Shown here in pieces: positions 27,453 through 36,457 of a stretch of 64,000 bases of DNA. Every line of letters starts with the position of its first letter. Position 1 is the first letter of the stretch. Origin of the DNA: Formosa sp030427735. GTDB lineage: Bacteria; Bacteroidota; Bacteroidia; Flavobacteriales; Flavobacteriaceae. The position numbers were made by a program, and so were the translations under genes. Under the pieces are notes generated by a model, which was given only the letters and a program-made list of their open reading frames with translations, did no database searches and was not told where the DNA came from. The stretch lies in NCBI RefSeq assembly GCF_051200825.1, contig NZ_CP195158.1, forward strand, positions 1,364,001 through 1,428,000. The letters run 5' to 3'.

Positions 27453-28406
27453 ATGTCGGACGTTGCCGCTGTAGAACAGTTTGTACAAAAATATAAAACC
27501 CTAAAAACCGAAGTAGCTAAGGTTATTATTGGCCAAGATCAGGTGATCGAGCAAATTCTAATCTCTATTTTTTCTGGCGGACATGCCTTGTTAGTTGGTG
27601 TGCCAGGACTAGCCAAAACCTTAATGGTGAATACCATTTCGCAAGCTCTAGGTCTCGATTTTAAGCGTATTCAGTTTACTCCAGACTTAATGCCTAGCGA
27701 TATTTTAGGAAGCGAAATTCTAGACGAAACACGCCATTTTAAGTTCATAAAAGGGCCTATTTTTTCTAATATTATATTGGCAGACGAAATTAATAGAACG
27801 CCACCAAAAACGCAGGCAGCACTCCTAGAGGCCATGCAAGAACGTTCTGTTACTGTTGCTGGGCAACACTACAAGTTACAACAGCCTTATTTTGTATTGG
27901 CTACCCAAAACCCGATAGAGCAAGAAGGTACTTATCCGCTACCAGAAGCACAGTTGGACCGTTTTATGTTTGCCATCTATTTAGATTATCCTAGTTTTGA
28001 AGAGGAAGTAAGTGTTGTGAAATCTACAACAAGCGATGCTAAAATAACGGTTAAACCGCTTTTTAATGCCGAAGAGATTATAGGTTTTCAACAACTAATT
28101 CGCCGTATTCCTGTTGCCGATAATGTGGTAGAATATGCTGTGGCTTTGGTTGCCAAAACACGCCCTAACTCTAATCGTGCGGCAGATTTTGTAAAACAAT
28201 ACGTAGATTGGGGAGCGGGACCAAGAGCATCTCAAAACTTAGTGCTCGCAGCAAAAACACATGCCGTATTACGTGGAAAATTTTCTCCAGATATCGAAGA
28301 TGTACAAGCCGTTTCTTTCGGTATTTTAAGACATCGAATGATAAAAAATTATAAAGCTGAAGCTGAAGGCATCGCTATAGAAGATATTATAAAAAGTCTA
28401 TTTTAG
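27453..28406 (+). CDS. MoxR-type AAA+ ATPase
   Basis: A 317-residue AAA+ ATPase. Walker A is GVPGLAKT (about 48-55), Walker B LADEINRTPPKTQ, sensor 1 ATQNPIEQEGTYPLPEAQLD and the C-terminal GASPRA-like segment appears as GAGPRASQNLVLAAK. MoxR proteins partner VWA and DUF58 proteins. None is encoded next to it; it instead closes the SurA/PPIase operon. It is distinct from the lost Bat moxR expected before the batB remnant at 4372. Confidence 0.93.
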   Translation: MSDVAAVEQFVQKYKTLKTEVAKVIIGQDQVIEQILISIFSGGHALLVGVPGLAKTLMVNTISQALGLDFKRIQFTPDLMPSDILGSEILDETRHFKFIKGPIFSNIILADEINRTPPKTQAALLEAMQERSVTVAGQHYKLQQPYFVLATQNPIEQEGTYPLPEAQLDRFMFAIYLDYPSFEEEVSVVKSTTSDAKITVKPLFNAEEIIGFQQLIRRIPVADNVVEYAVALVAKTRPNSNRAADFVKQYVDWGAGPRASQNLVLAAKTHAVLRGKFSPDIEDVQAVSFGILRHRMIKNYKAEAEGIAIEDIIKSLF

Positions 28407-28740
28407 AATCATTCTAATTAATTTTTTGTTACGACATTCAAATTTTCGAGGTGTTAAGTTGTTAAATTATTATTTATTCGATAAATTTTTGACTTTAAAT
28501 TTTGTTTTTTAATTAAAAACAGAAAATACTCTAAAAATTATTCATTAATACTTGCATATCGTTGAGTATTTTTTAATTAGTGTTTAAATTCGTAATTTTG
28601 CCAAGCTTTTAAAAAAACTAATTGCTAAAAAACTATATTTAAACGGCTTTTGTCTAACCAAAATGTCTGTAAGCTGGCTACTCAGATTGCAGATAATGTG
28701 TTACTGAGTGGTAAGCCATAAAATTGAAAAGACTTCTATT
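28407..28740 (+). other. acnB leader region with promoter box and imperfect hairpin
   Basis: This 334-nt gap holds a TAATTTTG promoter box at 28593-28600. Near the gene, GGCT-ACTCAG (28676-28685) pairs with CTGAGT (28704-28709) and, across a 4-nt bulge, AGCC (28714-28717). The transcript leader would be about 130 nt. No known riboswitch was recognised. Confidence 0.45.
28593..28600 (+). promoter_or_regulatory. acnB -7 promoter box TAATTTTG
   Basis: TAATTTTG fits TAnnTTTG and lies about 140 nt before the acnB ATG; no good -33 box is seen. Confidence 0.45.
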
Positions 28741-31533
28741 ATGAACATGTACAACGATTACATCAAGGAGATCGAAGAACGCAAAGCGCAAGGACTTCAC
28801 CCTAAACCTATTGATGATGCTGCATTGTTAAGCGAAATCATTGCCCAAATTAAAGATGTAAATAACCAACATCGCAAAGATTCTCTAAATTTCTTTATTT
28901 ATAACACCTTACCTGGTACTACAAGTGCTGCAGGTGAAAAAGCAAAATTTTTAAAGGAAATCATTCTTGGTGAATCGGTGGTTGAAGAAATTTCTCCAGC
29001 CTTTGCCTTCGAACAATTATCGCACATGAAAGGTGGGCCTTCTATAGAAGTGCTTTTAGATTTAGCCTTGGGTGATGATGAAGCCATTGCAGAAGAAGCA
29101 GCTAAAGTTTTAAAAACGCAAGTATTCTTGTACGAAGCCGATACTGCGCGCTTAGAAACGGCCTATAAAAACGGAAGCGCCATTGCAAAAGATATTATTG
29201 AAAGTTATGCGAAAGCAGAATTCTTCACTAAACTTCCAGAAGTTGAAGAAGAAATACAAGTAGTAACATACATTGCTGGTGTAGGCGATATTTCAACAGA
29301 TTTATTATCACCAGGCGCCGATGCGCATTCGCGTTCAGATCGTGAGTTGCACGGTCAGTGTATTTTCGAGCACAACAAAGACATGCAACAAGAAGTGTTG
29401 GCCTTAAAAGAGCAACACCCAGATAAGCGTGTGATGTTAATTGCCGAGAAAGGTACTATGGGAGTTGGATCATCACGTATGTCTGGTGTAAACAACGTTG
29501 CACTTTGGACAGGGGTTTCTTCTAGTCCGTATGTGCCATTCATCAATATTGCGCCAGTAATTGCAGGTACTAATGGTATTGCACCTATTTTCTTAACAAC
29601 AGTTGGGGTAACAGGTGGTATTGGTATCGATTTAAAAAACTGGGTAACTAAAAAGGATGCCGATGGAAACACCGTTTACGATAAAGATGGCGAGCCAGTT
29701 TTAGAACAAGTATATTCTGTTGAAACAGGCACCGTACTTACCATCAATACAAAAGAGAAAAAATTATACAACGGCGATAAAGAATTAAAAGATATTTCTG
29801 CAGCCTTAACACCTCAGAAAGTAGAGTTCATCAAGGCTGGAGGTTCTTACGCAGTTGTTTTTGGTAAAAAATTACAAACATTTGCAGCTAAAGTGTTAGG
29901 CATTGAGCCTCCACAGGTTTATGCTGCTTCAAAAGAAATTTCTGTTGAAGGTCAAGGCTTAACAGCGGTAGAGAAAATCTTCAATAAAAACGCGGTTGGC
30001 ACAACGCCAGGTAAAACGCTTCATGCAGGTTCTAACGTTCGTGTTGAGGTTAACATTGTAGGATCTCAAGATACGACAGGTTTAATGACTTCTCAAGAGT
30101 TGGAAATGATGGCTGCTACGGTTATTTCTCCAATTGTTGATGCGGGTTACCAATCGGGTTGTCATACTGCTTCGGTTTGGGATGATAAGTCGAAAGCCAA
30201 TATTCCGAAGTTAATGAAGTTTATGAACGATTTCGGATTAATCACTGGTCGCGATCCTAAAGGACACTACCATGCCATGACCGATGTTATTCACAAGGTA
30301 TTAAACGACATTACTGTGGACGATTGGGATATCATTATTGGTGGAGATTCGCACACACGTATGTCTAAAGGTGTGGCTTTTGGTGCCGATTCTGGTACTG
30401 TGGCCTTAGCTTTAGCAACGGGTGAAGCGACTATGCCAATTCCTGAATCTGTAAAAGTTACGTTTAAAGGTAACATGAGAAGTTTCATGGATTTCCGTGA
30501 TGTCGTGCATGCTACACAACAACAAATGTTGAAACAGTTTGGTGGTGAAAACGTATTCCAAGGTCGCGTTATCGAAGTGCATATTGGTACTTTAACATCC
30601 GATCAAGCCTTTACATTTACAGATTGGACTGCCGAAATGAAAGCAAAAGCATCTATCTGTATTTCGGAAGATGAAACCTTAATTGAATCGTTAGAAATTG
30701 CTAGAGATCGTATCCAAATCATGATTAAAAAAGGTATGGATAACGAGAAGCAAGTTTTACAAGGGTTGGTAAACAAAGCTAATACACGTATCGCTGATAT
30801 TAAATCTGGTGAAAAACCAACGTTAAAACCAGACGCAAACGCGAATTATTATGCAGAAGTGGTTATCGATTTAGATGAAATCGCAGAACCAATGATTGCC
30901 GATCCAGATGTAAATAACGAAGATCCTTCAAGACGTTACACACACGATACTATTCGTCCTTTATCGTACTACGGTGGAACTAAACAAGTAGATTTAGGAT
31001 TCGTTGGGTCTTGTATGGTTCACAAAGGTGATATGAAGATTTTAGCGCAAATGCTTAAAAATATCGAAGCACAGCAAGGTAAAGTAGAATTTAAAGCACC
31101 GTTAGTGGTAGCGCCTCCAACATACAATATTGTAGACGAATTAAAAGCCGAAGGCGATTGGGAAGTATTACAAAAATATTCCGGATTCGAATTCGACGAT
31201 AATGCTCCTAAAGCCGCAGCTCGTACCAAATACGAAAACATGCTGTATTTAGAGCGTCCGGGTTGTAACCTATGTATGGGTAACCAAGAAAAGGCAGAAC
31301 CAGGCGATACGGTTATGGCAACTTCTACACGTTTATTCCAAGGTCGTGTGGTGAAAGATTCTGGCGAGAAAAAAGGAGAATCGTTATTATCATCAACACC
31401 AGTTGTAGTATTATCTACTATTTTAGGAAGAACACCTACAATGGAAGAATACGAAGCTGCGGTAGATGGAATTGTGTTAACACGATTCAAACCGTCTCAA
31501 AAGCAATTAAGCACAGCAGCAGTAACGCTATAA
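28741..31533 (+). CDS. acnB: Bifunctional aconitase B / 2-methylisocitrate dehydratase
   Basis: A 930-residue 4Fe-4S enzyme that isomerises citrate to isocitrate in the TCA cycle. The N-terminal HEAT-like and swivel domains precede the AcnB core. Cluster-binding cysteines appear in GSCMVHKGD (Cys758) and GCNLCMGNQ (Cys842, Cys845). GGDSHTRMSKGVAFGADSG (shortened: GGDSHTRMSKG) and the SRMSGVNNVALW region are characteristic. The start MNMYNDYIKE is chosen over a GTG 33 nt upstream, which would include the hairpin in the leader. A second, unrelated-type aconitase gene follows directly. Confidence 0.95.
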   Translation: MNMYNDYIKEIEERKAQGLHPKPIDDAALLSEIIAQIKDVNNQHRKDSLNFFIYNTLPGTTSAAGEKAKFLKEIILGESVVEEISPAFAFEQLSHMKGGPSIEVLLDLALGDDEAIAEEAAKVLKTQVFLYEADTARLETAYKNGSAIAKDIIESYAKAEFFTKLPEVEEEIQVVTYIAGVGDISTDLLSPGADAHSRSDRELHGQCIFEHNKDMQQEVLALKEQHPDKRVMLIAEKGTMGVGSSRMSGVNNVALWTGVSSSPYVPFINIAPVIAGTNGIAPIFLTTVGVTGGIGIDLKNWVTKKDADGNTVYDKDGEPVLEQVYSVETGTVLTINTKEKKLYNGDKELKDISAALTPQKVEFIKAGGSYAVVFGKKLQTFAAKVLGIEPPQVYAASKEISVEGQGLTAVEKIFNKNAVGTTPGKTLHAGSNVRVEVNIVGSQDTTGLMTSQELEMMAATVISPIVDAGYQSGCHTASVWDDKSKANIPKLMKFMNDFGLITGRDPKGHYHAMTDVIHKVLNDITVDDWDIIIGGDSHTRMSKGVAFGADSGTVALALATGEATMPIPESVKVTFKGNMRSFMDFRDVVHATQQQMLKQFGGENVFQGRVIEVHIGTLTSDQAFTFTDWTAEMKAKASICISEDETLIESLEIARDRIQIMIKKGMDNEKQVLQGLVNKANTRIADIKSGEKPTLKPDANANYYAEVVIDLDEIAEPMIADPDVNNEDPSRRYTHDTIRPLSYYGGTKQVDLGFVGSCMVHKGDMKILAQMLKNIEAQQGKVEFKAPLVVAPPTYNIVDELKAEGDWEVLQKYSGFEFDDNAPKAAARTKYENMLYLERPGCNLCMGNQEKAEPGDTVMATSTRLFQGRVVKDSGEKKGESLLSSTPVVVLSTILGRTPTMEEYEAAVDGIVLTRFKPSQKQLSTAAVTL

Positions 31534-31567
31534 AAAAAGAATTTCAGAGTTTTAATCTGAATAACCC

Positions 31568-31602
31568 AAAAGCCCGAAATTTAAATTTCGGGCTTTTGTT
31601 GT
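31568..31602. terminator. Palindromic terminator after acnB
   Basis: A perfect stem AAAAGCCCGAAAT / ATTTCGGGCTTTT (31568-31580 with 31585-31597) with a 4-nt loop, with T-rich flank. It separates the two aconitase genes. Confidence 0.85.
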
Positions 31603-31759
31603 TTTATAATCTATTGGCTCTTATCTGCGGTTTTAGTAGTATAGATTAAATTGAATCTAAATAGCATTCGCAAATTTTAATATTAAGTTAATTAGCCCTG
31701 CCTATCGTTATTTTTTTAATAAATTTAAAGGAATTAAACATACTAAAAAGAAAAAGTTT

Positions 31760-34027
31760 ATGGCATTTGATATTGATATGATTAAGAAGGTTTACAGTCA
31801 AATCGCTGAACGTGTGGATAAAGCACGTGAGATTGAAGGTAAACCATTAACATTATCCGAAAAGATTTTATACGCTCACCTTTGGGATGGAACTCCTACT
31901 AAAGCCTTTGTAAGAGGAAAAGACTATGTCGATTTTGCACCAGACCGTATTGCCTGTCAGGATGCAACGGCACAAATGGCTTTGTTGCAGTTTATGCAAG
32001 CCGGGAAACACAAAGTTGCAGTGCCAACCACCGTGCATTGCGACCATTTAATTCAAGCAAAAGATGGTGCAGAAAAAGATTTGAAACACGCTAACGATGT
32101 AAGTAGCGAAGTGTTCAATTTTTTAGAATCGGTATCTAATAAATACGGTATTGGGTTCTGGAAACCAGGCGCGGGAATTATTCACCAAGTGGTTTTAGAA
32201 AATTATGCCTTTCCAGGCGGAATGATGATAGGAACCGACTCGCATACCGTTAACGCAGGCGGATTGGGTATGGTAGCTATAGGTGTTGGTGGTGCCGATG
32301 CTGTAGATGTGATGGCAGGAATGGCTTGGGAATTGAAATTTCCTAAATTAATCGGTGTAAAGTTAACCGGGAAATTGTCTGGGTGGACTGCTCCAAAAGA
32401 TGTGATTTTAAAAGTTGCTGAAATACTTACCGTAAAAGGTGGTACTGGTGCAATTGTAGAATATTTTGGCGAGGGTGCTACAGCCATGTCTTGTACAGGA
32501 AAAGGAACCATTTGTAATATGGGAGCCGAAATAGGAGCGACAACGTCTACCTTCGGTTACGACGAGTCTATGGAGCGTTATTTAAGAGCTACAGAACGTG
32601 CCGATGTGGCCGATGCAGCTAATGCCGTTAAAGATTATCTTACCGCCGATCCCGAAGTTTATGCTAATCCAGAGCAGTATTTCGATCAGGTTATAGAAAT
32701 AAATCTATCAGAATTAAATCCGTTACTAAACGGACCTTTTACACCAGATTTATCCACACCAGCAGGTTCCGAAATGACCGAAAAAGCTAAAGCCAACGAC
32801 TGGCCTTTAAAAGTAGAGTGGGGGTTAATTGGGTCGTGTACCAATTCGTCTTACGAAGATTTGTCTCGTGCATCATCAATCGCACAACAGGCTTTAGATA
32901 AAAATTTAAAAACAAAGGCCGAATTCGGAATTAATCCAGGATCAGAAAAAGTTAGATATACTACCGAGCGCGATGGTATTTTGGAAATTTTCGAAAAGTT
33001 AGATGCTAAAATATTCACCAATGCCTGTGGACCTTGTATTGGGCAATGGGCTAGATATAGCGATCCTAAAAATGCGCCTAAAAACAGTATTGTGCATTCG
33101 TTCAACAGAAACTTTGCTAAGCGTGCTGATGGTAATCCAAATACACATGCTTTTGTAGCATCGCCAGAATTAACAGCTGCTATTGCTATTGCTGGGCGCT
33201 TAGATTTTAATCCGATGACGGATAAGCTCATTAATGAAGATGGGGAAGAGGTGATGTTCGACGAGCCAACAGGGTGGGAGTTACCGCCTAAAGGGTTTGA
33301 GGTAAAAGATAATGGCTATTTAGAGCCGAAAGCAGACGGTAGCGATGTCGAAGTAATCGTAGCTCCAGATTCCGAACGTTTGCAGTTGTTAACCCCTTTC
33401 GAGCCTATTGGAGATGAGGTTAAAGGAGCAAAACTTTTAATTAAAGCTTTTGGTAAATGTACAACCGACCACATTTCTATGGCGGGACCTTGGTTGCGCT
33501 TCCGTGGCCATCTCGATAATATTTCCAATAACTGTTTAATAGGTGCGGTAAATGCGTATAACCAAAAAACAAATTTTGTTAAAAATCAATTAACAGGCGA
33601 TTACGGTGGCGTGCCAGATACGGCTCGTGCATATAAAGCAGCAGGTATAAAATCTATTGTAGTTGGCGATCATAACTATGGAGAAGGATCTTCGCGTGAA
33701 CATGCCGCAATGGAGCCAAGACATTTGGGCGTTGCAGCAGTAATTGTAAAATCGTTTGCACGTATTCATGAAACAAATCTTAAAAAACAAGGGATGTTAG
33801 GTTTAACTTTCGATAATGAAAATGATTACGATTTAATTCAGGAAGACGATACCTTCAATTTTCTAGATTTAGATGCGTTTGCTCCAGATAAGCAATTAAC
33901 CTTAGAAGTTGTACATGCTGATGGAACAAAAGATACCATTAAGTTAAACCATTCGTATAACGATGCGCAAATTGCTTGGTATAAGGAAGGTTCTGCTTTA
34001 AACCTGATTAAAAAGCAAAACGCTTAG
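31760..34027 (+). CDS. Aconitate hydratase, mitochondrial/AcnA-like type
   Basis: A 755-residue 4Fe-4S aconitase of the mitochondrial type. It has VPTTVHCDHL near the N-terminus, GTDSHTVNAGGLG, the cluster cysteines in GSCTNSSYEDL and NACGPCIGQW, the loop NRNFAKRADGNP, and the C-terminal swivel domain with GPWLRFRGHL, GDYGGVPDTA and NYGEGSSREHAA. It duplicates the reaction of AcnB by a different domain order. It has its own promoter region and terminator, so the pair may be expressed under different conditions. Confidence 0.94.
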   Translation: MAFDIDMIKKVYSQIAERVDKAREIEGKPLTLSEKILYAHLWDGTPTKAFVRGKDYVDFAPDRIACQDATAQMALLQFMQAGKHKVAVPTTVHCDHLIQAKDGAEKDLKHANDVSSEVFNFLESVSNKYGIGFWKPGAGIIHQVVLENYAFPGGMMIGTDSHTVNAGGLGMVAIGVGGADAVDVMAGMAWELKFPKLIGVKLTGKLSGWTAPKDVILKVAEILTVKGGTGAIVEYFGEGATAMSCTGKGTICNMGAEIGATTSTFGYDESMERYLRATERADVADAANAVKDYLTADPEVYANPEQYFDQVIEINLSELNPLLNGPFTPDLSTPAGSEMTEKAKANDWPLKVEWGLIGSCTNSSYEDLSRASSIAQQALDKNLKTKAEFGINPGSEKVRYTTERDGILEIFEKLDAKIFTNACGPCIGQWARYSDPKNAPKNSIVHSFNRNFAKRADGNPNTHAFVASPELTAAIAIAGRLDFNPMTDKLINEDGEEVMFDEPTGWELPPKGFEVKDNGYLEPKADGSDVEVIVAPDSERLQLLTPFEPIGDEVKGAKLLIKAFGKCTTDHISMAGPWLRFRGHLDNISNNCLIGAVNAYNQKTNFVKNQLTGDYGGVPDTARAYKAAGIKSIVVGDHNYGEGSSREHAAMEPRHLGVAAVIVKSFARIHETNLKKQGMLGLTFDNENDYDLIQEDDTFNFLDLDAFAPDKQLTLEVVHADGTKDTIKLNHSYNDAQIAWYKEGSALNLIKKQNA

Positions 34028-34051
34028 TTAGTAGTTCTTTTATAGAAAAAT

Positions 34052-34096
34052 AAAAAAGCTCTTAAGTAACATAACTTACTTTAAGAGCTTTTTTTT
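34052..34096 (+). terminator. Terminator of the second aconitase gene
   Basis: AGCTCTTAA (34057-34065) pairs with TTAAGAGCT (34081-34089), followed by a T-run. Confidence 0.85.
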
Positions 34097-34132
34097 GAAT
34101 GTATATTTGCTGAATATCATAAACGAATACAC

Positions 34133-34696
34133 GTGAAATTAAAAAAATCGCAGTATAGTAATTTGTTATTTCTGGTTATTATAAGCCTGCTAATAATACC
34201 ACAAACCAGAAAACCCATTCAGGTGTTTTTACAAAAAGGATTGGCTCAATTTAGTCCGTCTGTAATTGATGAAGCGAAGCAAAAGCGATTAACAGATTAT
34301 AATTGGAAACTGAAAAATTTAGATAATAAGATTTATAATTTCAACGAAACTCGAGGTCGAGTAGTTTTGGTTAATTTTTGGGCGACTTGGTGTCCGGCTT
34401 GTATTGCAGAATTACCAAGTTTGAGTGCGTTATATGAGGATTATAAACAGCGGGTTGAGTTTATTTTTATTACGAATGAAGACACCGATAAAGTAACATC
34501 GTATTTAACTAAAAATAATATAAACATACCTGTTTTTCATTCCTTAACTGTTGTTCCCAAAATGTTGGAAACGACAAGTATTCCCCGAACACTTTTAATT
34601 GATAAAGACGGGACTATAGTAATTGATAAAACTGGCGCAGCCAATTGGGATAGTGATACTGTAAGAGCAGAATTAGAGCGCTTATTGGCACAATAA
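34133..34696 (+). CDS. TlpA-type membrane-anchored thioredoxin
   Basis: A 187-residue protein starting with GTG at 34133. A single N-terminal membrane helix (about 10-30, LLFLVIISLLII) is followed by a thioredoxin fold with the redox motif NFWATWCPACIAELPSL. The TlpA/ResA-like insert and cis-Pro region (TSIPRTLLIDKDG) are present. Such proteins face the periplasm and reduce disulfides, for example in cytochrome c maturation. It stands between an aconitase and the tRNA cluster; a bidirectional terminator follows. Confidence 0.88.
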   Translation: MKLKKSQYSNLLFLVIISLLIIPQTRKPIQVFLQKGLAQFSPSVIDEAKQKRLTDYNWKLKNLDNKIYNFNETRGRVVLVNFWATWCPACIAELPSLSALYEDYKQRVEFIFITNEDTDKVTSYLTKNNINIPVFHSLTVVPKMLETTSIPRTLLIDKDGTIVIDKTGAANWDSDTVRAELERLLAQ

Positions 34697-34705
34697 AAGG
34701 GAAAT

Positions 34706-34737
34706 AAAAAAGCTAAGCGATTAGGCTTAGCTTTTTT
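34706..34737. terminator. Bidirectional terminator of the TlpA gene and tRNA-Lys
   Basis: AGCTAAGC (34711-34718) pairs with GCTTAGCT (34724-34731); A-run on the left, T-run on the right. Confidence 0.85.
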
Positions 34738-34740
34738 CTG

Positions 34741-34813
34741 TGACCGGGCTGGGGCTCGAACCCAGGACCCTCTCCTTAAAAGGGAGATGCTCTACCAACT
34801 GAGCTACCAGGTC
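34741..34813 (-). tRNA. tRNA-Lys (anticodon TTT)
   Basis: A 73-nt cloverleaf read on the minus strand. The anticodon loop CTTTTAA between stem TCTCC and GGAGA gives UUU. The D-arm GCTCAGTTGGTAGAGC and T-loop TTCGAGC are standard. The acceptor arms GACCTGG and CCCGGTC pair except U5 against C68. CCA is not encoded. It is identical to the copy at 35156-35228, including the mismatch. Confidence 0.95.
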
Positions 34814-34841
34814 ATTATTTGATTGACGCTGTTTGCGGGTG

Positions 34842-34871
34842 CAAATATACTACCTTTCTTCAATAATACAA
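34842..34871 (-). promoter_or_regulatory. Promoter of tRNA-Lys copy 1
   Basis: On the minus strand, TTG (34869-34871), 19-nt spacer, then TATATTTG (34842-34849): a full match to the Bacteroidota consensus about 29 bp ahead of the tRNA. Confidence 0.75.
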
Positions 34872-35016
34872 GGAAATTATAGACTTAAAATAAGAATTTT
34901 AAATTTTTTAGAATTTACTAAGTTATACAGAAATTTATTATTGGTATTACAGTCTTAAGTACAACAGATTGTAAATATAAAACTCAATTTCAGGATATTT
35001 TGAAAATGTGATAATG

Positions 35017-35101
35017 TGCGCACGAGAAGACTCGAACTTCCACGATCTAAGCGATCATTAGGCCCTCAACCTAACGCGTCTACCAATTCCGCCACGTGCG
35101 C
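35017..35101 (-). tRNA. tRNA-Leu (anticodon GAG)
   Basis: An 85-nt class II tRNA on the minus strand. Acceptor stem GCGCACG/CGTGCGC is perfect with discriminator A. The anticodon loop TTGAGGG in stem TTAGG/CCTAA gives GAG. A long variable arm and T-loop TTCGAGT follow. No clear own promoter was found; a terminator-like hairpin lies between it and the upstream tRNA-Lys. Confidence 0.95.
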
Positions 35102-35116
35102 TTTTAAAGAGTATAA

Positions 35117-35155
35117 AAATAAAAAAAGTTAAGCGAAAGGGCTTAACTTTTTTTG
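35117..35155 (-). terminator. Terminator of tRNA-Lys copy 2
   Basis: AAAGTTAAGC (35125-35134) pairs with GCTTAACTTT (35141-35150) with T-runs on both strands; on the minus strand it follows the tRNA at 35156-35228. Confidence 0.75.
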
Positions 35156-35228
35156 TGACCGGGCTGGGGCTCGAACCCAGGACCCTCTCCTTAAAAGGGA
35201 GATGCTCTACCAACTGAGCTACCAGGTC
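35156..35228 (-). tRNA. tRNA-Lys (anticodon TTT), second copy
   Basis: Same 73-nt sequence as the copy at 34741-34813, with loop CTTTTAA and the same U5-C68 mismatch. The upstream promoter block is also repeated, so the whole promoter-tRNA cassette was duplicated around the tRNA-Leu gene. Confidence 0.95.
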
Positions 35229-35256
35229 ATTATTTGTTTGTTGCTGTTTGCGGGTG

Positions 35257-35286
35257 CAAATATATGACCTTTATTTAGAATTACAA
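35257..35286 (-). promoter_or_regulatory. Promoter of tRNA-Lys copy 2
   Basis: On the minus strand, TTG (35284-35286), 19-nt spacer, TATATTTG (35257-35264), followed by the same GCACCCGCAAACAGC stretch as in copy 1. Confidence 0.75.
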
Positions 35287-35363
35287 GCCTGTTTTTGAAT
35301 TTTTTTTCGTTTTTTTGTGGCACCAAAATGTATGGTTTTCAGTATCAATTAAAAACAGCTGTA

Positions 35364-35885
35364 ATGAATATCATTTTATTAGGATATATGGGTTCGGGGA
35401 AGTCTACTTTAGGACGAAAATTGGCAACAGCTTTAGAATATCCGTTTATAGATCTAGACGATTATATTGAAGAAAAAGAGCAACAACCCATATCGGAAAT
35501 CTTCAAAACCAAAGGCGAAATCTATTTTAGAAAGAAAGAGCACGAGTATTTAAAGGCGCTATTAAAAACGTCTACTAAAGTGGTTTTAGCTTTGGGCGGC
35601 GGTACACCGTGTTATGCCAATAATATGACATTAATACAAGAGCAACCTAATACCACATCGTTTTATTTAAAAGCTTCTATTAAAGAATTGGTGCTACGTT
35701 TAATGCATGAACGTGCTAAACGACCTATTTTGAGTCGAATTGAAACCGAAGAAGACCTTACAGAATTTATTGGTAAGCATTTATTTGAGCGTACCTCTTT
35801 TTATAATGAAGCCGATGTTGTAATAGATGTTAATCAGACCACCGAAATAGCCATATTAGACCAAGTGATGTCTCATTTAGTCTAA
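35364..35885 (+). CDS. aroK: Shikimate kinase
   Basis: A 173-residue P-loop kinase phosphorylating shikimate at O3 in the chorismate pathway. Walker A LLGYMGSGKSTLGRKLA, the DLDDYIEEKE shikimate-binding D, the conserved GEIYFRKKEHEYL, the GGGTPCYANN segment and the lid ERAKRPIL are all present. The start at 35364 places the P-loop at residue 9 as usual; an upstream ATG would add 23 residues. Its 3' end overlaps the convergent phosphoribosyltransferase gene by 9 nt. Confidence 0.94.
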   Translation: MNIILLGYMGSGKSTLGRKLATALEYPFIDLDDYIEEKEQQPISEIFKTKGEIYFRKKEHEYLKALLKTSTKVVLALGGGTPCYANNMTLIQEQPNTTSFYLKASIKELVLRLMHERAKRPILSRIETEEDLTEFIGKHLFERTSFYNEADVVIDVNQTTEIAILDQVMSHLV

Positions 35886-36380
35886 GTACGCTTCTAGCGT
35901 TTTGCCGTCTAAATTAACATGAACGTGCTCGTTTAAGGAAGTGGAAAGCGAAATGCCTTTAAAATCAGCTTTTACAGGGTATTTTTTATGGTTTCGGTTC
36001 ACTAAAACGGCTGTTTTAAATTGTTTTAATGGCACATCTAAAAAGAATTTAACACCATATATTAACGTGGTTCCAGAATTTAAAACATCGTCTATCAATA
36101 CTATAGATTTGTTTTTATAATCTTCAATATCAAGCGATGTTTTTATACCTGTTCTAGGATCTTTTTTATTAATAGAGACTTTGCAAAGTACTGGTGTGAT
36201 TGGTGAGATTTTGCTTAAAACAGTTTTTAATTTTTTGGCAAGAATGTATCCGTTACTATCAATTCCCGCAAGCACGACCTCTTTTTCATAAACGTTCGTT
36301 TCGTATATCTGGTAAGCAATACGTTTTATTTTATGATTAATTTCTTCGTGTGTTAATATAATTTGTTTAGTCGTAGCCAT
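35877..36380 (-). CDS. PyrR-like phosphoribosyltransferase
   Basis: A 167-residue type I phosphoribosyltransferase with the PRPP loop SIVLIDDVLNSGTTLIYG and the earlier AGIDSNGYILAKKL loop. PyrR-like and hypoxanthine PRTase-like proteins of this size act in nucleotide salvage or regulation; the base used is not evident. No PyrR-type attenuator was seen nearby. Its end overlaps aroK by 9 nt on the other strand. Confidence 0.88.
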   Translation of the reverse strand: MATTKQIILTHEEINHKIKRIAYQIYETNVYEKEVVLAGIDSNGYILAKKLKTVLSKISPITPVLCKVSINKKDPRTGIKTSLDIEDYKNKSIVLIDDVLNSGTTLIYGVKFFLDVPLKQFKTAVLVNRNHKKYPVKADFKGISLSTSLNEHVHVNLDGKTLEAYLD

Positions 36381-36457
36381 GAATGTTTTTTTCGTTATTC
36401 AAAGATAAAAAAGAGTTGCTTTATCTGTAAACTCTTTTTTAAATTATTACAGAGCTG

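Noticed and set aside
27453..28406. MoxR as part of the Bat system
   Set aside because: It lies 20 kb from batD in a chaperone operon, so it cannot be assigned to the Bat remnant by context.
31020..31490. 156-codon minus-strand ORF inside acnB
   Set aside because: It lies wholly within the conserved AcnB coding frame, has no signal or motif, and is a reading-frame shadow of acnB. Similar shadows (2144-2476, 44225-44662, 45410-45859, 32851-33231) were dropped for the same reason.
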